Assembly (NCBI RefSeq): GCF_010365285.1
Contig: NZ_CP048286.1
Location: 4,993,501-5,057,500, forward strand
Direction: 5' to 3'
DNA length: 64,000 nt
Source of the DNA: Paenibacillus rhizovicinus
GTDB lineage: Bacteria; Bacillota; Bacilli; Paenibacillales; Paenibacillaceae
Positions 1 through 6,334 of this stretch are shown here, one piece after another (positions within the stretch are counted from its first letter, which is position 1; each line of letters starts with the position of its first letter). Both the position numbers and the translations under genes were made by a program. A model generated the notes under the pieces. The model had not been told where the DNA came from, searched no databases, and saw nothing but the letters and a program-made list of their open reading frames with translations.

Positions 1-347
1 GTCCCGGGCGGACATGAGTTCATCAATTCGTCACATAAGGGGCTGAACCGTTGAAACTTTGCCGATTTATTTCTCGTTAATACAAAATGAAACATGATTT
101 AACCGTAAATGGTTGAAAATAAGGGCGATACGGAAGAAAAAAGCGGTTTTGTTCCGTACATCTCCAATGCAAGCGCTTTTCTCCGCTTTCTTAGGCGCTC
201 AGCGCCGATTTCTACTTTTGACAAAAGGCCGTTCAGCATGGAAAATCAGTAAGGCCGCGGTTTACAAAAAATAGATACCTCGGCGAAGGTTTAAAAAACT
301 AGAGAAAATATGACAAAAATGGGGTCTCAAGGGGGTAGTAAAAAATA
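1..347. other. Upstream non-coding stretch
   Basis: No convincing gene was found. A small hairpin (GGCGC, loop TCA, GCGCC at 194-206) followed by a loosely T-rich stretch may be a weak terminator for a gene to the left. The last 100 bases are AT-rich and probably hold the promoter of the glycosyltransferase, but no clear -35/-10 pair could be picked. Confidence 0.4.
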
Positions 348-1586
348 ATGATTAACACCATCATTATTTTGTTTCAAATTTTTCTGGCTTTCGTAGGGGT
401 TTATCAATTCACGATTTCCCTGTTCGGCATCGTCAGAAAACGCAAAACCGCTCAGCATAAGCCGCAAAAATCGTTTGCCGTCCTCGTAGCCGCGCACAAT
501 GAAGCCCAAGTGGTCGGGGCGCTCGTCGAGAACTTGCAAAAACTGGATTACCCGAAAGAACTTTACGATATCTTCGTCATTTGCGACAACTGCACGGACA
601 ACACGGCCGAAATCGTACGCGGCTACGGCGTCCAAGCATGCGAACGCAAGAACCCGCATCTGCGCGGGAAAGGCCATGCGATCGAGTGGATGCTGAAGGA
701 ATTGTGGGCGATGCCGCGCCAATACGACGCCATCGTGATGTTCGACGCCGACAACCTCGTAGGCAACGACTTCCTTGTTCATATGAACAACGATCTGTGC
801 GAAGGCCATAAAGTCATCCAAGGGTACCTGGATACGAAGAATCCAACGGATTCCTGGGTTACGGCTTCTTATGCCATCACGTATTGGTACTGCAACCGGC
901 TGTGGCAGCTGTCCCGCCGCAACCTGAACATGGCCAATTACCTTGGCGGCACGGGGATGTGCTTCGATACCGAGCTCATGAAAGAAATGGGCTGGGGGGC
1001 GACGAGCCTTGTCGAGGATTTGGAGTTCTCCATGCGCTGCGTGAAGCGCGGCATTCATCCTGTGTTGAATTACGACGCGAAGGTATACGACGAGAAGCCG
1101 CTCACGTTCAAGGCCTCGGCCCGCCAGCGTCTGCGCTGGATGCAAGGTCACTTCACCGTCGCGCGGAGCTACTTCTTCCCGCTGCTCTGGCAGAGCATCA
1201 AGGAGCGCAGCTTCGTCAAGTTCGACGCGGCGCTGTATTCCATCTCGGTATACAATACGTTCCTCGGTTTCCTCGTCACGGCGCTGCTGTACATGGATAA
1301 CCTGATTCCGGCGGACAACGTGTTCGCATCGATTTATTACTACCTGCCTAGCTGGGTTGCGATCGTAGCCATTACGGCAACGGTCGTCATGTTCCCGCTC
1401 GTCATGATGCTCGAAGGCATCAAGTCGTGGAAAATGTACGCGCACTTGTTCTCGATGGTGTTCTTCCAACTGTCCTGGCTGCCGATCACGTTCTACGCGT
1501 TCTTCACGCAGAACAACAAGCAATGGAGCCACACGCAGCATACGCGCGTGCTTCGTCTTGAAGAGGTGCAGAGCAAGCAGGTGTAG
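348..1586 (+). CDS. Membrane family 2 glycosyltransferase
   Basis: This 412-residue protein is a processive-type GT2 glycosyltransferase, expected to act at the inner face of the membrane on a nucleotide sugar. One membrane helix (about 5-28) is followed by the GT-A domain: a VAAHNEA start (47-53), the metal-binding DAD (133-135), the catalytic ED (223-224) and the QRLRW motif (260-264) that marks cellulose- and hyaluronan-synthase relatives. Hydrophobic segments at about 293-315, 327-352 and 365-385 complete a channel-like C-terminus. The start follows a GGGGG-type ribosome site about 10 bases upstream. It stands alone, so the polymer or lipid it glycosylates cannot be told. The family call is firm; the substrate is unknown. 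Confidence 0.85.
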   Translation: MINTIIILFQIFLAFVGVYQFTISLFGIVRKRKTAQHKPQKSFAVLVAAHNEAQVVGALVENLQKLDYPKELYDIFVICDNCTDNTAEIVRGYGVQACERKNPHLRGKGHAIEWMLKELWAMPRQYDAIVMFDADNLVGNDFLVHMNNDLCEGHKVIQGYLDTKNPTDSWVTASYAITYWYCNRLWQLSRRNLNMANYLGGTGMCFDTELMKEMGWGATSLVEDLEFSMRCVKRGIHPVLNYDAKVYDEKPLTFKASARQRLRWMQGHFTVARSYFFPLLWQSIKERSFVKFDAALYSISVYNTFLGFLVTALLYMDNLIPADNVFASIYYYLPSWVAIVAITATVVMFPLVMMLEGIKSWKMYAHLFSMVFFQLSWLPITFYAFFTQNNKQWSHTQHTRVLRLEEVQSKQV

Positions 1587-1629
1587 CGTTTTGAGGCTTG
1601 CTTGAATCGACTTGGGCGATCGGCGAAGC

Positions 1630-1695
1630 ATCGAGATTGCGAATGAGAACGACTTTGGTGCGGAGCACCACGGGAGCGGTCATCGCAATCTCGAT
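1630..1695. repeat. 13-bp inverted repeat enclosing a smaller hairpin
   Basis: ATCGAGATTGCGA (1630-1642) is perfectly repeated in inverse at 1683-1695, and the spacer holds a short GGTGC/GCACC hairpin. No T-run follows, so it is not a standard terminator. It lies between the glycosyltransferase and the infC promoter. Confidence 0.5.
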
Positions 1696-1746
1696 ACGAA
1701 GCCGGTATACGCCATGGCGTTACAAAATGCGGCCTCCACAAAGAGG

Positions 1747-1776
1747 TTGACTGTAGGCAATGAACTATGCTATATT
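1747..1776 (+). promoter_or_regulatory. Sigma-A promoter of the infC operon
   Basis: TTGACT (1747-1752), an 18-base spacer and TATATT (1771-1776), with TGC directly before the -10 (extended -10 form). Transcription would start near 1783, giving an untranslated leader of about 290 bases. Confidence 0.75.
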
Positions 1777-1782
1777 ATTTCG

Positions 1783-2076
1783 GTAACGTGTCTTGAAACG
1801 ATAATTTCACGTTTTACGCACAAGCAGAGGCGCCCGCTTCTCACCTATTCGGCTGCGGCTGAACGGTTTGCGATCGATGATTAAGAACAGGCTGTCAGCC
1901 ATGCGCTGATTAGGAAGCCTTTAATCTTGGTTATTGGAATGCGGGTCCCGAGCGGATCCGCATTTTTTGCTTTTGCTGGGAAGATCAGATCAGTAAGTAT
2001 GAGGATTACGCGTTCTTTTCTGATCTTTTTGAGAGAAGGCGACTTCTCGATTCATAAACTTTGGAGGTGGCAGGTT
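1783..2076 (+). promoter_or_regulatory. infC operon leader (probable L20-type autoregulatory leader)
   Basis: A leader of roughly 290 bases separates the promoter from infC and contains an intrinsic terminator (1938-1968). In Bacillus subtilis the infC-rpmI-rplT leader is controlled by ribosomal protein L20, which favours premature termination. The same gene order and a terminator in the same place suggest the same control. The L20-binding structure itself was not modelled. Confidence 0.7.
1938..1968 (+). terminator. Attenuator terminator inside the infC leader
   Basis: AATGCGGGTCC (1938-1948) pairs with GGATCCGCATT (1954-1964) over 11 base pairs with one G-U, loop CGAGC, and the T-run is 1963-1968. 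It lies upstream of the coding region, as expected for a regulated attenuator. Confidence 0.8.
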
Positions 2077-2592
2077 ATTAGCAGGGAACATCAAATCAAT
2101 GATGAGATTCGGGCGAGAGAAGTCCGCGTCGTAGGCGCCGAAGGCGAGCAGATCGGCATCAAGCTTTTCCGTGAAGCACTGCAAATGGCAATCGATTTGA
2201 ACATGGACCTCGTGAACGTTGCACCGACAGCGAAACCGCCGGTGTGCCGCATCATGGACTATGGCAAATTCCGTTATGAGCAGCAGAAGAAAGAGAAGGA
2301 AGCCCGCAAGAACCAGAAGATCGTTGACACCAAGGAAGTTTGGTTCCGTGCGAACATCGACGAGAACGACTACCAAACCAAATTCCGTAATGTCGTGAAA
2401 TTCCTAGGCGAAGGCGATAAAGTGAAATGTTCCGTCCGTTTCCGCGGTCGTGAAATTACGCATGCTTCCGTCGGCCAGAAGATTTTGGACCGGCTTGCAA
2501 ACGAAGTGTCCGATTTGTGCGTCATGGAGCGCGTGCCGAAGCTTGAAGGCCGCAGCATGATCATGATTCTGGCTCCGAAAACGACTAACTAA
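2077..2592 (+). CDS. infC: Translation initiation factor IF-3
   Basis: IF-3 binds the 30S subunit, prevents premature 50S joining and checks start codon choice. The 171-residue product has the family layout: an N-terminal domain with INDEIRAREV, a lysine-rich linker (QQKKEKEARKNQK) and a C-terminal domain ending MIMILAPK. The start is the rare codon ATT at 2077, nine bases after GGAGG (2063-2067). The frame stays open upstream to an ATG at 1942, but that start lies within the attenuator hairpin and has no homologous sequence. An AUU start is a known feature of infC and allows IF-3 to limit its own translation. First gene of the infC-rpmI-rplT operon. Confidence 0.92.
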   Translation: MSREHQINDEIRAREVRVVGAEGEQIGIKLFREALQMAIDLNMDLVNVAPTAKPPVCRIMDYGKFRYEQQKKEKEARKNQKIVDTKEVWFRANIDENDYQTKFRNVVKFLGEGDKVKCSVRFRGREITHASVGQKILDRLANEVSDLCVMERVPKLEGRSMIMILAPKTTN

Positions 2593-2615
2593 CATTCTTT
2601 GAGGAGGAACACCAC

Positions 2616-2819
2616 ATGCCTAAAATGAAAACGCACAGCAGCTTGAAAGACCGCTTCAAAATTACGGGTACAGGTAAAGTAATGCGTTATAAAGCTTACA
2701 AAAACCACTTGCTGTCGGGCAAATCCGCTCGTCAAAAACGCGTTCTGGCTACAAACCCAGTTATGGCTCCTGGCGACGTAAAACGCCTGGCTCAAGGTCT
2801 TGCAAACATCAAAGGTTAA
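2616..2819 (+). CDS. rpmI: 50S ribosomal protein bL35
   Basis: A 67-residue, very basic protein with the bL35 signature MPKMKTH at the N-terminus and KRLAQGLANIKG at the end. It is a structural component of the large ribosomal subunit. A GAGGAGG site lies about 10 bases upstream. It sits between infC and rplT in the order conserved across bacteria, 23 bases after infC. Confidence 0.95.
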   Translation: MPKMKTHSSLKDRFKITGTGKVMRYKAYKNHLLSGKSARQKRVLATNPVMAPGDVKRLAQGLANIKG

Positions 2820-2857
2820 TTCATAATTTCAATTAATTACTCGGGAGGTTTCTACTC

Positions 2858-3217
2858 ATGGCAAGAGTTAAAGGCGGATTCGTCCGCGCACGTCGTCGTA
2901 AAAGAATTTTGAAACTAGCAAAAGGTTATTTCGGTTCCAAGCATCGCCTGTTTAAAACAGCTAAAGAGCAAGTAATGAAATCTTTGCTGTACGCATACCG
3001 TGACCGTCGTCAACACAAACGCGACATCCGCAAACTGTGGATCGTTCGTATCAACGCGGCAGCTCGCCAAAACGGCCTGTCCTACAGCAAATTCATGTTC
3101 GGCTTGAAACAAGCCGGCGTTGAAGTCAACCGTAAAGTACTGGCTGACCTCGCCGTGAACGATATCAACTCGTTCAACGCATTTGCTAACCTTGCAAAAG
3201 AAAAAGTAAACGCGTAG
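2858..3217 (+). CDS. rplT: 50S ribosomal protein bL20
   Basis: A 119-residue basic protein with the bL20 features [19 protein letters not shown] at the N-terminus and [15 protein letters not shown] in the middle. It assembles early onto 23S rRNA and, in relatives, represses this operon by binding its leader. Ribosome site GGGAGG lies 8 bases upstream. It ends the operon, with a strong terminator 26 bases past the stop. Confidence 0.96.
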   Translation: MARVKGGFVRARRRKRILKLAKGYFGSKHRLFKTAKEQVMKSLLYAYRDRRQHKRDIRKLWIVRINAAARQNGLSYSKFMFGLKQAGVEVNRKVLADLAVNDINSFNAFANLAKEKVNA

Positions 3218-3242
3218 TTTACTGAAGCTATAGATGAAGAAG

Positions 3243-3270
3243 CGCTCTCCTTCGCGGAGGGCGTTTTTTT
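3243..3270 (+). terminator. Intrinsic terminator after rplT
   Basis: CGCTCTCC (3243-3250) pairs with GGAGGGCG (3256-3263), followed by seven T (3264-3270). Confidence 0.9.
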
Positions 3271-3373
3271 GTGCGATCCGTGCGGTTCGAGAGAGGCGGA
3301 GGCGCTGTCGAACTGGATACATTCGGTTCGGAAACGTACAATAGCAGGGAGAGGAAAGAAAGGTGGTTATCGG

Positions 3374-4462
3374 ATGAGTGCTTCTATAAATAAGCTGCAA
3401 GCCTATATGGACGACAATGGCATCGACGCGATGCTGATTACCGAGCCGAAGCATGTGTATTATCTGACGGGATTCGCTTCGGATCCCCATGAGCGGTTTC
3501 TTGGCATGCTGCTGCCTCGAGGGAAAGAAGCGTTCCTGCTTGTGCCCGCGCTCGATTATGAGGCGGCTCACGCGGCGGCGTCGGTTAAGCATATCCATAC
3601 CCATTCGGATACCGACGACGCCTATGCGATCCTTCGCGGCCTTATGCCGGACGGCGTTCGCTCGTTAGGCATCGAGAAGGACCATCTAAGCGTCAGCAGG
3701 TTCGAGACGCTCCGCGCGGCAATCGGCGCCGAAGTGTACGCGGATATCGGCATGCCGCTGCGGGAGATGCGCGTGACCAAGTCTCCCGAGGAAGCGGAAC
3801 GCATGCGAAACGCGGTCCGCATCGTGGAAGAAGTGCTGCAGGCGGGAGCTGCCTTGGTGAAGCCCGGCGTCACGGAAATCGAGCTTGTCGCCGAGCTCGA
3901 ATACCAGATGAAGAAGAGAGGCGCGCAAGGACCTTCGTTCGATACGCTCGTATTGGCCGGCGCGAAATCCGCGATGCCGCACGGCATGCCGGACCGAACG
4001 GCTGTACGGGAAGGGGAATTGCTGCTGTTTGACCTTGGCGTGTTCGCGGACGGATATGCATCCGACATAACAAGGACATTCGCCGTCGGCCAGATTACGG
4101 ACGAGATGAAGCGAATCTATGCCGCCGTGCTTGAAGGGAATCTGCGGGCGATCGAAGCGGTTCGTCCGGGAGCCTCGTTCGGCAGCTTGGATCGCGCGGC
4201 CCGCGAATCGATCGCGGCCGCAGGATTCGGCCCGCAATTCAATCACCGGCTCGGACACGGGCTCGGCCTCGATATTCACGAATATCCGTCGGTGCACGGG
4301 AACAACTTGGAACTGCTGCGCGAAGGGATGACGTTTACGATCGAACCCGGCGTCTATGTGTCCGGGCTCGGCGGCGTGCGCATCGAGGATGACGTACTCG
4401 TGACCGCGAGCGGCGTCGAGGTGCTGACGAATTATCCGAAAACCTTGACGGTGATCGGCTAA
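3374..4462 (+). CDS. Xaa-Pro peptidase, M24 family (PepQ/YqhT-like)
   Basis: A 362-residue metallopeptidase of the creatinase/prolidase fold, which cleaves peptide bonds next to proline in the cytoplasm. The N-terminal creatinase domain (about 1-130) is followed by the pita-bread domain with all five metal ligands: D220, D231, H295 (in HRLGHGLGLDIHE), E324 (in TIEPGVY) and E338. The ATG at 3374 was chosen because AGGTGG lies 7 bases upstream and homologues start here; the frame is open upstream from the rplT terminator but that part is not conserved. Members are annotated as aminopeptidase P or dipeptidase, and the exact substrate length cannot be read from sequence. Confidence 0.88.
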   Translation: MSASINKLQAYMDDNGIDAMLITEPKHVYYLTGFASDPHERFLGMLLPRGKEAFLLVPALDYEAAHAAASVKHIHTHSDTDDAYAILRGLMPDGVRSLGIEKDHLSVSRFETLRAAIGAEVYADIGMPLREMRVTKSPEEAERMRNAVRIVEEVLQAGAALVKPGVTEIELVAELEYQMKKRGAQGPSFDTLVLAGAKSAMPHGMPDRTAVREGELLLFDLGVFADGYASDITRTFAVGQITDEMKRIYAAVLEGNLRAIEAVRPGASFGSLDRAARESIAAAGFGPQFNHRLGHGLGLDIHEYPSVHGNNLELLREGMTFTIEPGVYVSGLGGVRIEDDVLVTASGVEVLTNYPKTLTVIG

Positions 4463-4487
4463 GGGGAAGACGTGCCATTACGGCAAA

Positions 4488-4545
4488 GGCATATTGGCTA
4501 CTGGCATATTGGCTCTTGGTTACTGGTTACTGGTTATTGGTTATA
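4488..4545 (+). repeat. Degenerate short tandem repeats
   Basis: GGCATATTGGCT occurs at 4488 and 4503, followed by repeated TTACTGGT-like units up to about 4545. The tract is non-coding and lies just before a large hairpin. Confidence 0.6.
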
Positions 4546-4549
4546 TCGC

Positions 4550-4599
4550 AGCGACAAAGGCGCAGCTTCCTGGTACTCAGGAGCTGCGCCTTTGTCGCT
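4550..4599. repeat. 22-bp near-perfect inverted repeat
   Basis: The left arm (4550-4572) and right arm (4578-4599) pair over 22 bases with a single bulged T and a GTACT loop. No T-run follows on the plus strand. It could serve as a terminator for the peptidase gene or as an mRNA-stabilising stem. Confidence 0.75.
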
Positions 4600-4610
4600 T
4601 GAAAAAGAAG

Positions 4611-4632
4611 AATCGGCTTGGCGAAGCCGATT
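4611..4632 (+). repeat. 9-bp hairpin
   Basis: AATCGGCTT (4611-4619) and AAGCCGATT (4624-4632) form a perfect stem with loop GGCG, 11 bases after the larger inverted repeat. Confidence 0.6.
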
Positions 4633-4752
4633 TGTACGGAGGCTTCTATAAGGGAAGGCGCTACGATTTGGTGTATTGTACTAGGGACATCGGTACAATC
4701 GAAATCTTCTGCTAGTGAATAGAGTATAGGACAACGCCGTTTTACCTTTCGA

Positions 4753-4779
4753 GGCAAATGTCGGGCAAGTACATTTGCC
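4753..4779. repeat. 9-bp inverted repeat upstream of the glycine-rich gene
   Basis: GGCAAATGT (4753-4761) and ACATTTGCC (4771-4779) are perfect inverse copies separated by nine bases. A second one, ATTGTAC/GTACAAT, lies at 4675-4699. The spacing of about two turns between half-site centres would fit an operator, but the regulator is unknown. Confidence 0.5.
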
Positions 4780-4830
4780 GTATTAGGCAAACACAAGCAA
4801 TGGAAGTACATTTCATGAGGAGGAAATCCT

Positions 4831-5223
4831 ATGCCACGCGTTACAAAAGAACAAGCGCAAAAGCTGGTCGGAAAAACCATCTATGCGGTTCGCAAAGACG
4901 GTTCGGTCGTGACGGGCAAGCTCGTTCGGATGCACCAAAATCAGCTGCAGCTGGTTCCCGTCGTTAAAGGCAAAGAAGTACAGACGAGAGCGATCATTCC
5001 GCTCGTCTTGTTCGATCTGCTGGCAATCGGCTTGTTCGCCGGCGGCGGTTTCGGCTTCGGCGGTTTCGGTCCTGGCTTCGGTCCCGGCTTCGGCGGCCCT
5101 GGTTTCGGTCCTGGCTTCGGCGGTCCCGGTTTCGGCGGCCCCGGCTTTGGCCCCGGTCCCGGTTTCGACGGCGGCTGCTGCTGCCAGCCCGGCCCCGGCT
5201 TCGTGAATACGCCGTTCTTCTAA
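4831..5223 (+). CDS. Glycine-rich protein with GFGP repeats
   Basis: I do not recognise a named family. The 130-residue product has two parts. Residues 1-55 are a compact basic/hydrophobic segment (KLVGKTIYAVRKDGSVVTGK) that looks like a small beta-barrel fold. Residues 65-115 are a low-complexity repeat of GFGG, GFGP and GPGF, followed by a CCC cluster and a short tail. A strong GAGGAGG site lies 8 bases upstream. Such Gly/Phe repeat tails occur in spore-surface and other structural proteins, so a coat-associated role is possible but only a guess. The upstream region holds several inverted repeats. Confidence 0.75.
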   Translation: MPRVTKEQAQKLVGKTIYAVRKDGSVVTGKLVRMHQNQLQLVPVVKGKEVQTRAIIPLVLFDLLAIGLFAGGGFGFGGFGPGFGPGFGGPGFGPGFGGPGFGGPGFGPGPGFDGGCCCQPGPGFVNTPFF

Positions 5224-5281
5224 ACGGCGCCGCATGCGGTCAAGAACGGCCGAGCGTTCAATCGGCCGAGCGGAAGCAAGC

Positions 5282-5343
5282 GCAGGCCGACACCATCAAG
5301 CTGGCTACAGCAGCAGGCCGACACCATCAAGCTGGCTACAGCA
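5282..5343. repeat. Perfect 31-bp tandem duplication
   Basis: The 31-base unit at 5282-5312 is repeated exactly at 5313-5343. The second copy includes the stop codon and last codons of the minus-strand acetyltransferase gene, so the other copy is a duplicate of that gene's 3' end. Confidence 0.9.
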
Positions 5344-5782
5344 GCGATTTCAACATCTCGTAGCAGCGCAAATCCGAATAGTAGCGGACAGTCTGAAAGC
5401 CCAGTCTGGCATAGAGCCGCTGGGCTCTTGGATTTCCGTGGTCCACGAACAGCCTGGCGAGTTTCACGCCTCGTTCCCTGCCCTGCGCTTCGGCATGGTT
5501 CATGAGCGATGTGCCGATTTGTTTGCCGCGGTGCTGCGGATGTACGACCAGCAGGTCGTAGAGAAGCACGTCGTCGCGGATATAATAATGGATATAGCCC
5601 ATGGGCGTGCTTCTCTTGGTCCGGGAATAAACGAGCGAGACGCCGTCGTTCATGCGTTTAGGCAGCTCGCGTATCGTTTGGGCATCCCGGGGCGATGCTG
5701 TATGGGAGAGAGGGATCAGCTCTTGTTTGATCAGGCGGATGATTTCCGTATCGTCCGTTCGCGCCCGGCGTGCTCGAATCAT
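5336..5782 (-). CDS. GNAT family N-acetyltransferase
   Basis: A 148-residue GNAT protein expected to transfer an acetyl group from acetyl-CoA to an amine. Motif A is clear: YDLLVVHPQHRGKQIGTSLM carries the RGxxIG pyrophosphate-binding loop. Motif B follows as LFVDHGNPRAQRLYARLGFQ, the standard C-terminal helix and strand. The ATG at 5782 is preferred, since the codons upstream to 5848 do not look conserved; the ribosome site is weak (AAAG/GGGATG). It is transcribed against its neighbours and its stop lies within a 31-bp tandem duplication. The substrate is unknown. Confidence 0.85.
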   Translation of the reverse strand: MIRARRARTDDTEIIRLIKQELIPLSHTASPRDAQTIRELPKRMNDGVSLVYSRTKRSTPMGYIHYYIRDDVLLYDLLVVHPQHRGKQIGTSLMNHAEAQGRERGVKLARLFVDHGNPRAQRLYARLGFQTVRYYSDLRCYEMLKSLL

Positions 5783-5897
5783 AAGGCATCCCGCTTTCTT
5801 TGGTCGAATGGTGCTATATTCTATGTCGCTGCCGCGGACTGCGCGCACGCTGCCGGAGAGCGTACATAAGTTTTTCTCGGAATGCTCATCCTTCTTC

Positions 5898-5926
5898 TTG
5901 ACGTATGGAATCGCAGAGCATATAAT
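5898..5926 (+). promoter_or_regulatory. Sigma-A promoter of the ilv operon
   Basis: TTGACG (5898-5903), a 17-base spacer and a perfect TATAAT (5921-5926). It directly precedes the T-box leader. Confidence 0.88.
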
Positions 5927-5939
5927 AAGCGATAAGTTA

Positions 5940-6307
5940 AGAAGAACAGTGGTGCCGTATTCGGCAGCAAGTTCATCTTTAATAAAGTGATCGGCTATGA
6001 AGAGGACGAAGTGTTAAGGGCCCTTTTGCTCCAGAGAGCGTACGGAACTGCTGAAACCGACGCCAAAATCCCTTTCCAACGAGCTCACCTCGGAGCTGTT
6101 TTCCTGAAAAGTTGCGCCGACAAGCGTCACGCATTAGGGAAAATCGTAGGGCACACGTTAATGTGCCAAGGTAGAAGCAACCTTTTGCGTTCGTTTCTTA
6201 CCTTATGAGGTTATGTGCCGTGAGGCGCATGACAAACTGGGTGGTACCACGGAAGCTAAACCTTTCGTCCCTGGACGCAATACGCGTCTGGGACGAAAGG
6301 TTTTTTT
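5940..6307 (+). promoter_or_regulatory. T-box riboswitch, leucine (CUC) specifier
   Basis: The leader has the T-box parts in order. Stem I has GAGG (6002-6005) pairing with CCTC (6088-6091), and the specifier loop between them carries CTC (6084-6086) followed by A, i.e. a leucine codon. The T-box proper is at about 6237-6250, with TGGT (6242-6245), which would pair with an NCCA-3' end having A as discriminator base. Uncharged tRNA-Leu binding both sites should stop formation of the terminator and allow ilv expression. B. subtilis ilv-leu uses the same specifier. Confidence 0.9.
6261..6307 (+). terminator. T-box regulated terminator
   Basis: CCTTTCGTCCC (6261-6271) pairs with GGGACGAAAGG (6290-6300), with an inner GACGC/GCGTC extension, followed by seven T (6301-6307). 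The 5' arm is the part that would alternatively pair in the antiterminator. Confidence 0.92.
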
Positions 6308-6334
6308 GTTTTTTTAAGAAGGGAGGACGACTTA

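Noticed and set aside
327..1631. Long minus-strand frame opposite the glycosyltransferase gene
   Set aside because: It is the shadow of a clear plus-strand gene; composition is His/Arg-rich with no domain and no ribosome site.
1927..2076. Upstream extension of infC
   Set aside because: It would start inside the attenuator hairpin and has no conserved sequence; AUU at 2077 with a good ribosome site fits the family.
4550..4599. Inverted repeat considered as a CRISPR or IS end
   Set aside because: Single copy in the window, no spacers and no transposase.
4494..4715. Small plus-strand frame over the repeat region
   Set aside because: It is made of repeat and hairpin sequence, lacks a ribosome site and shows no protein-like pattern.
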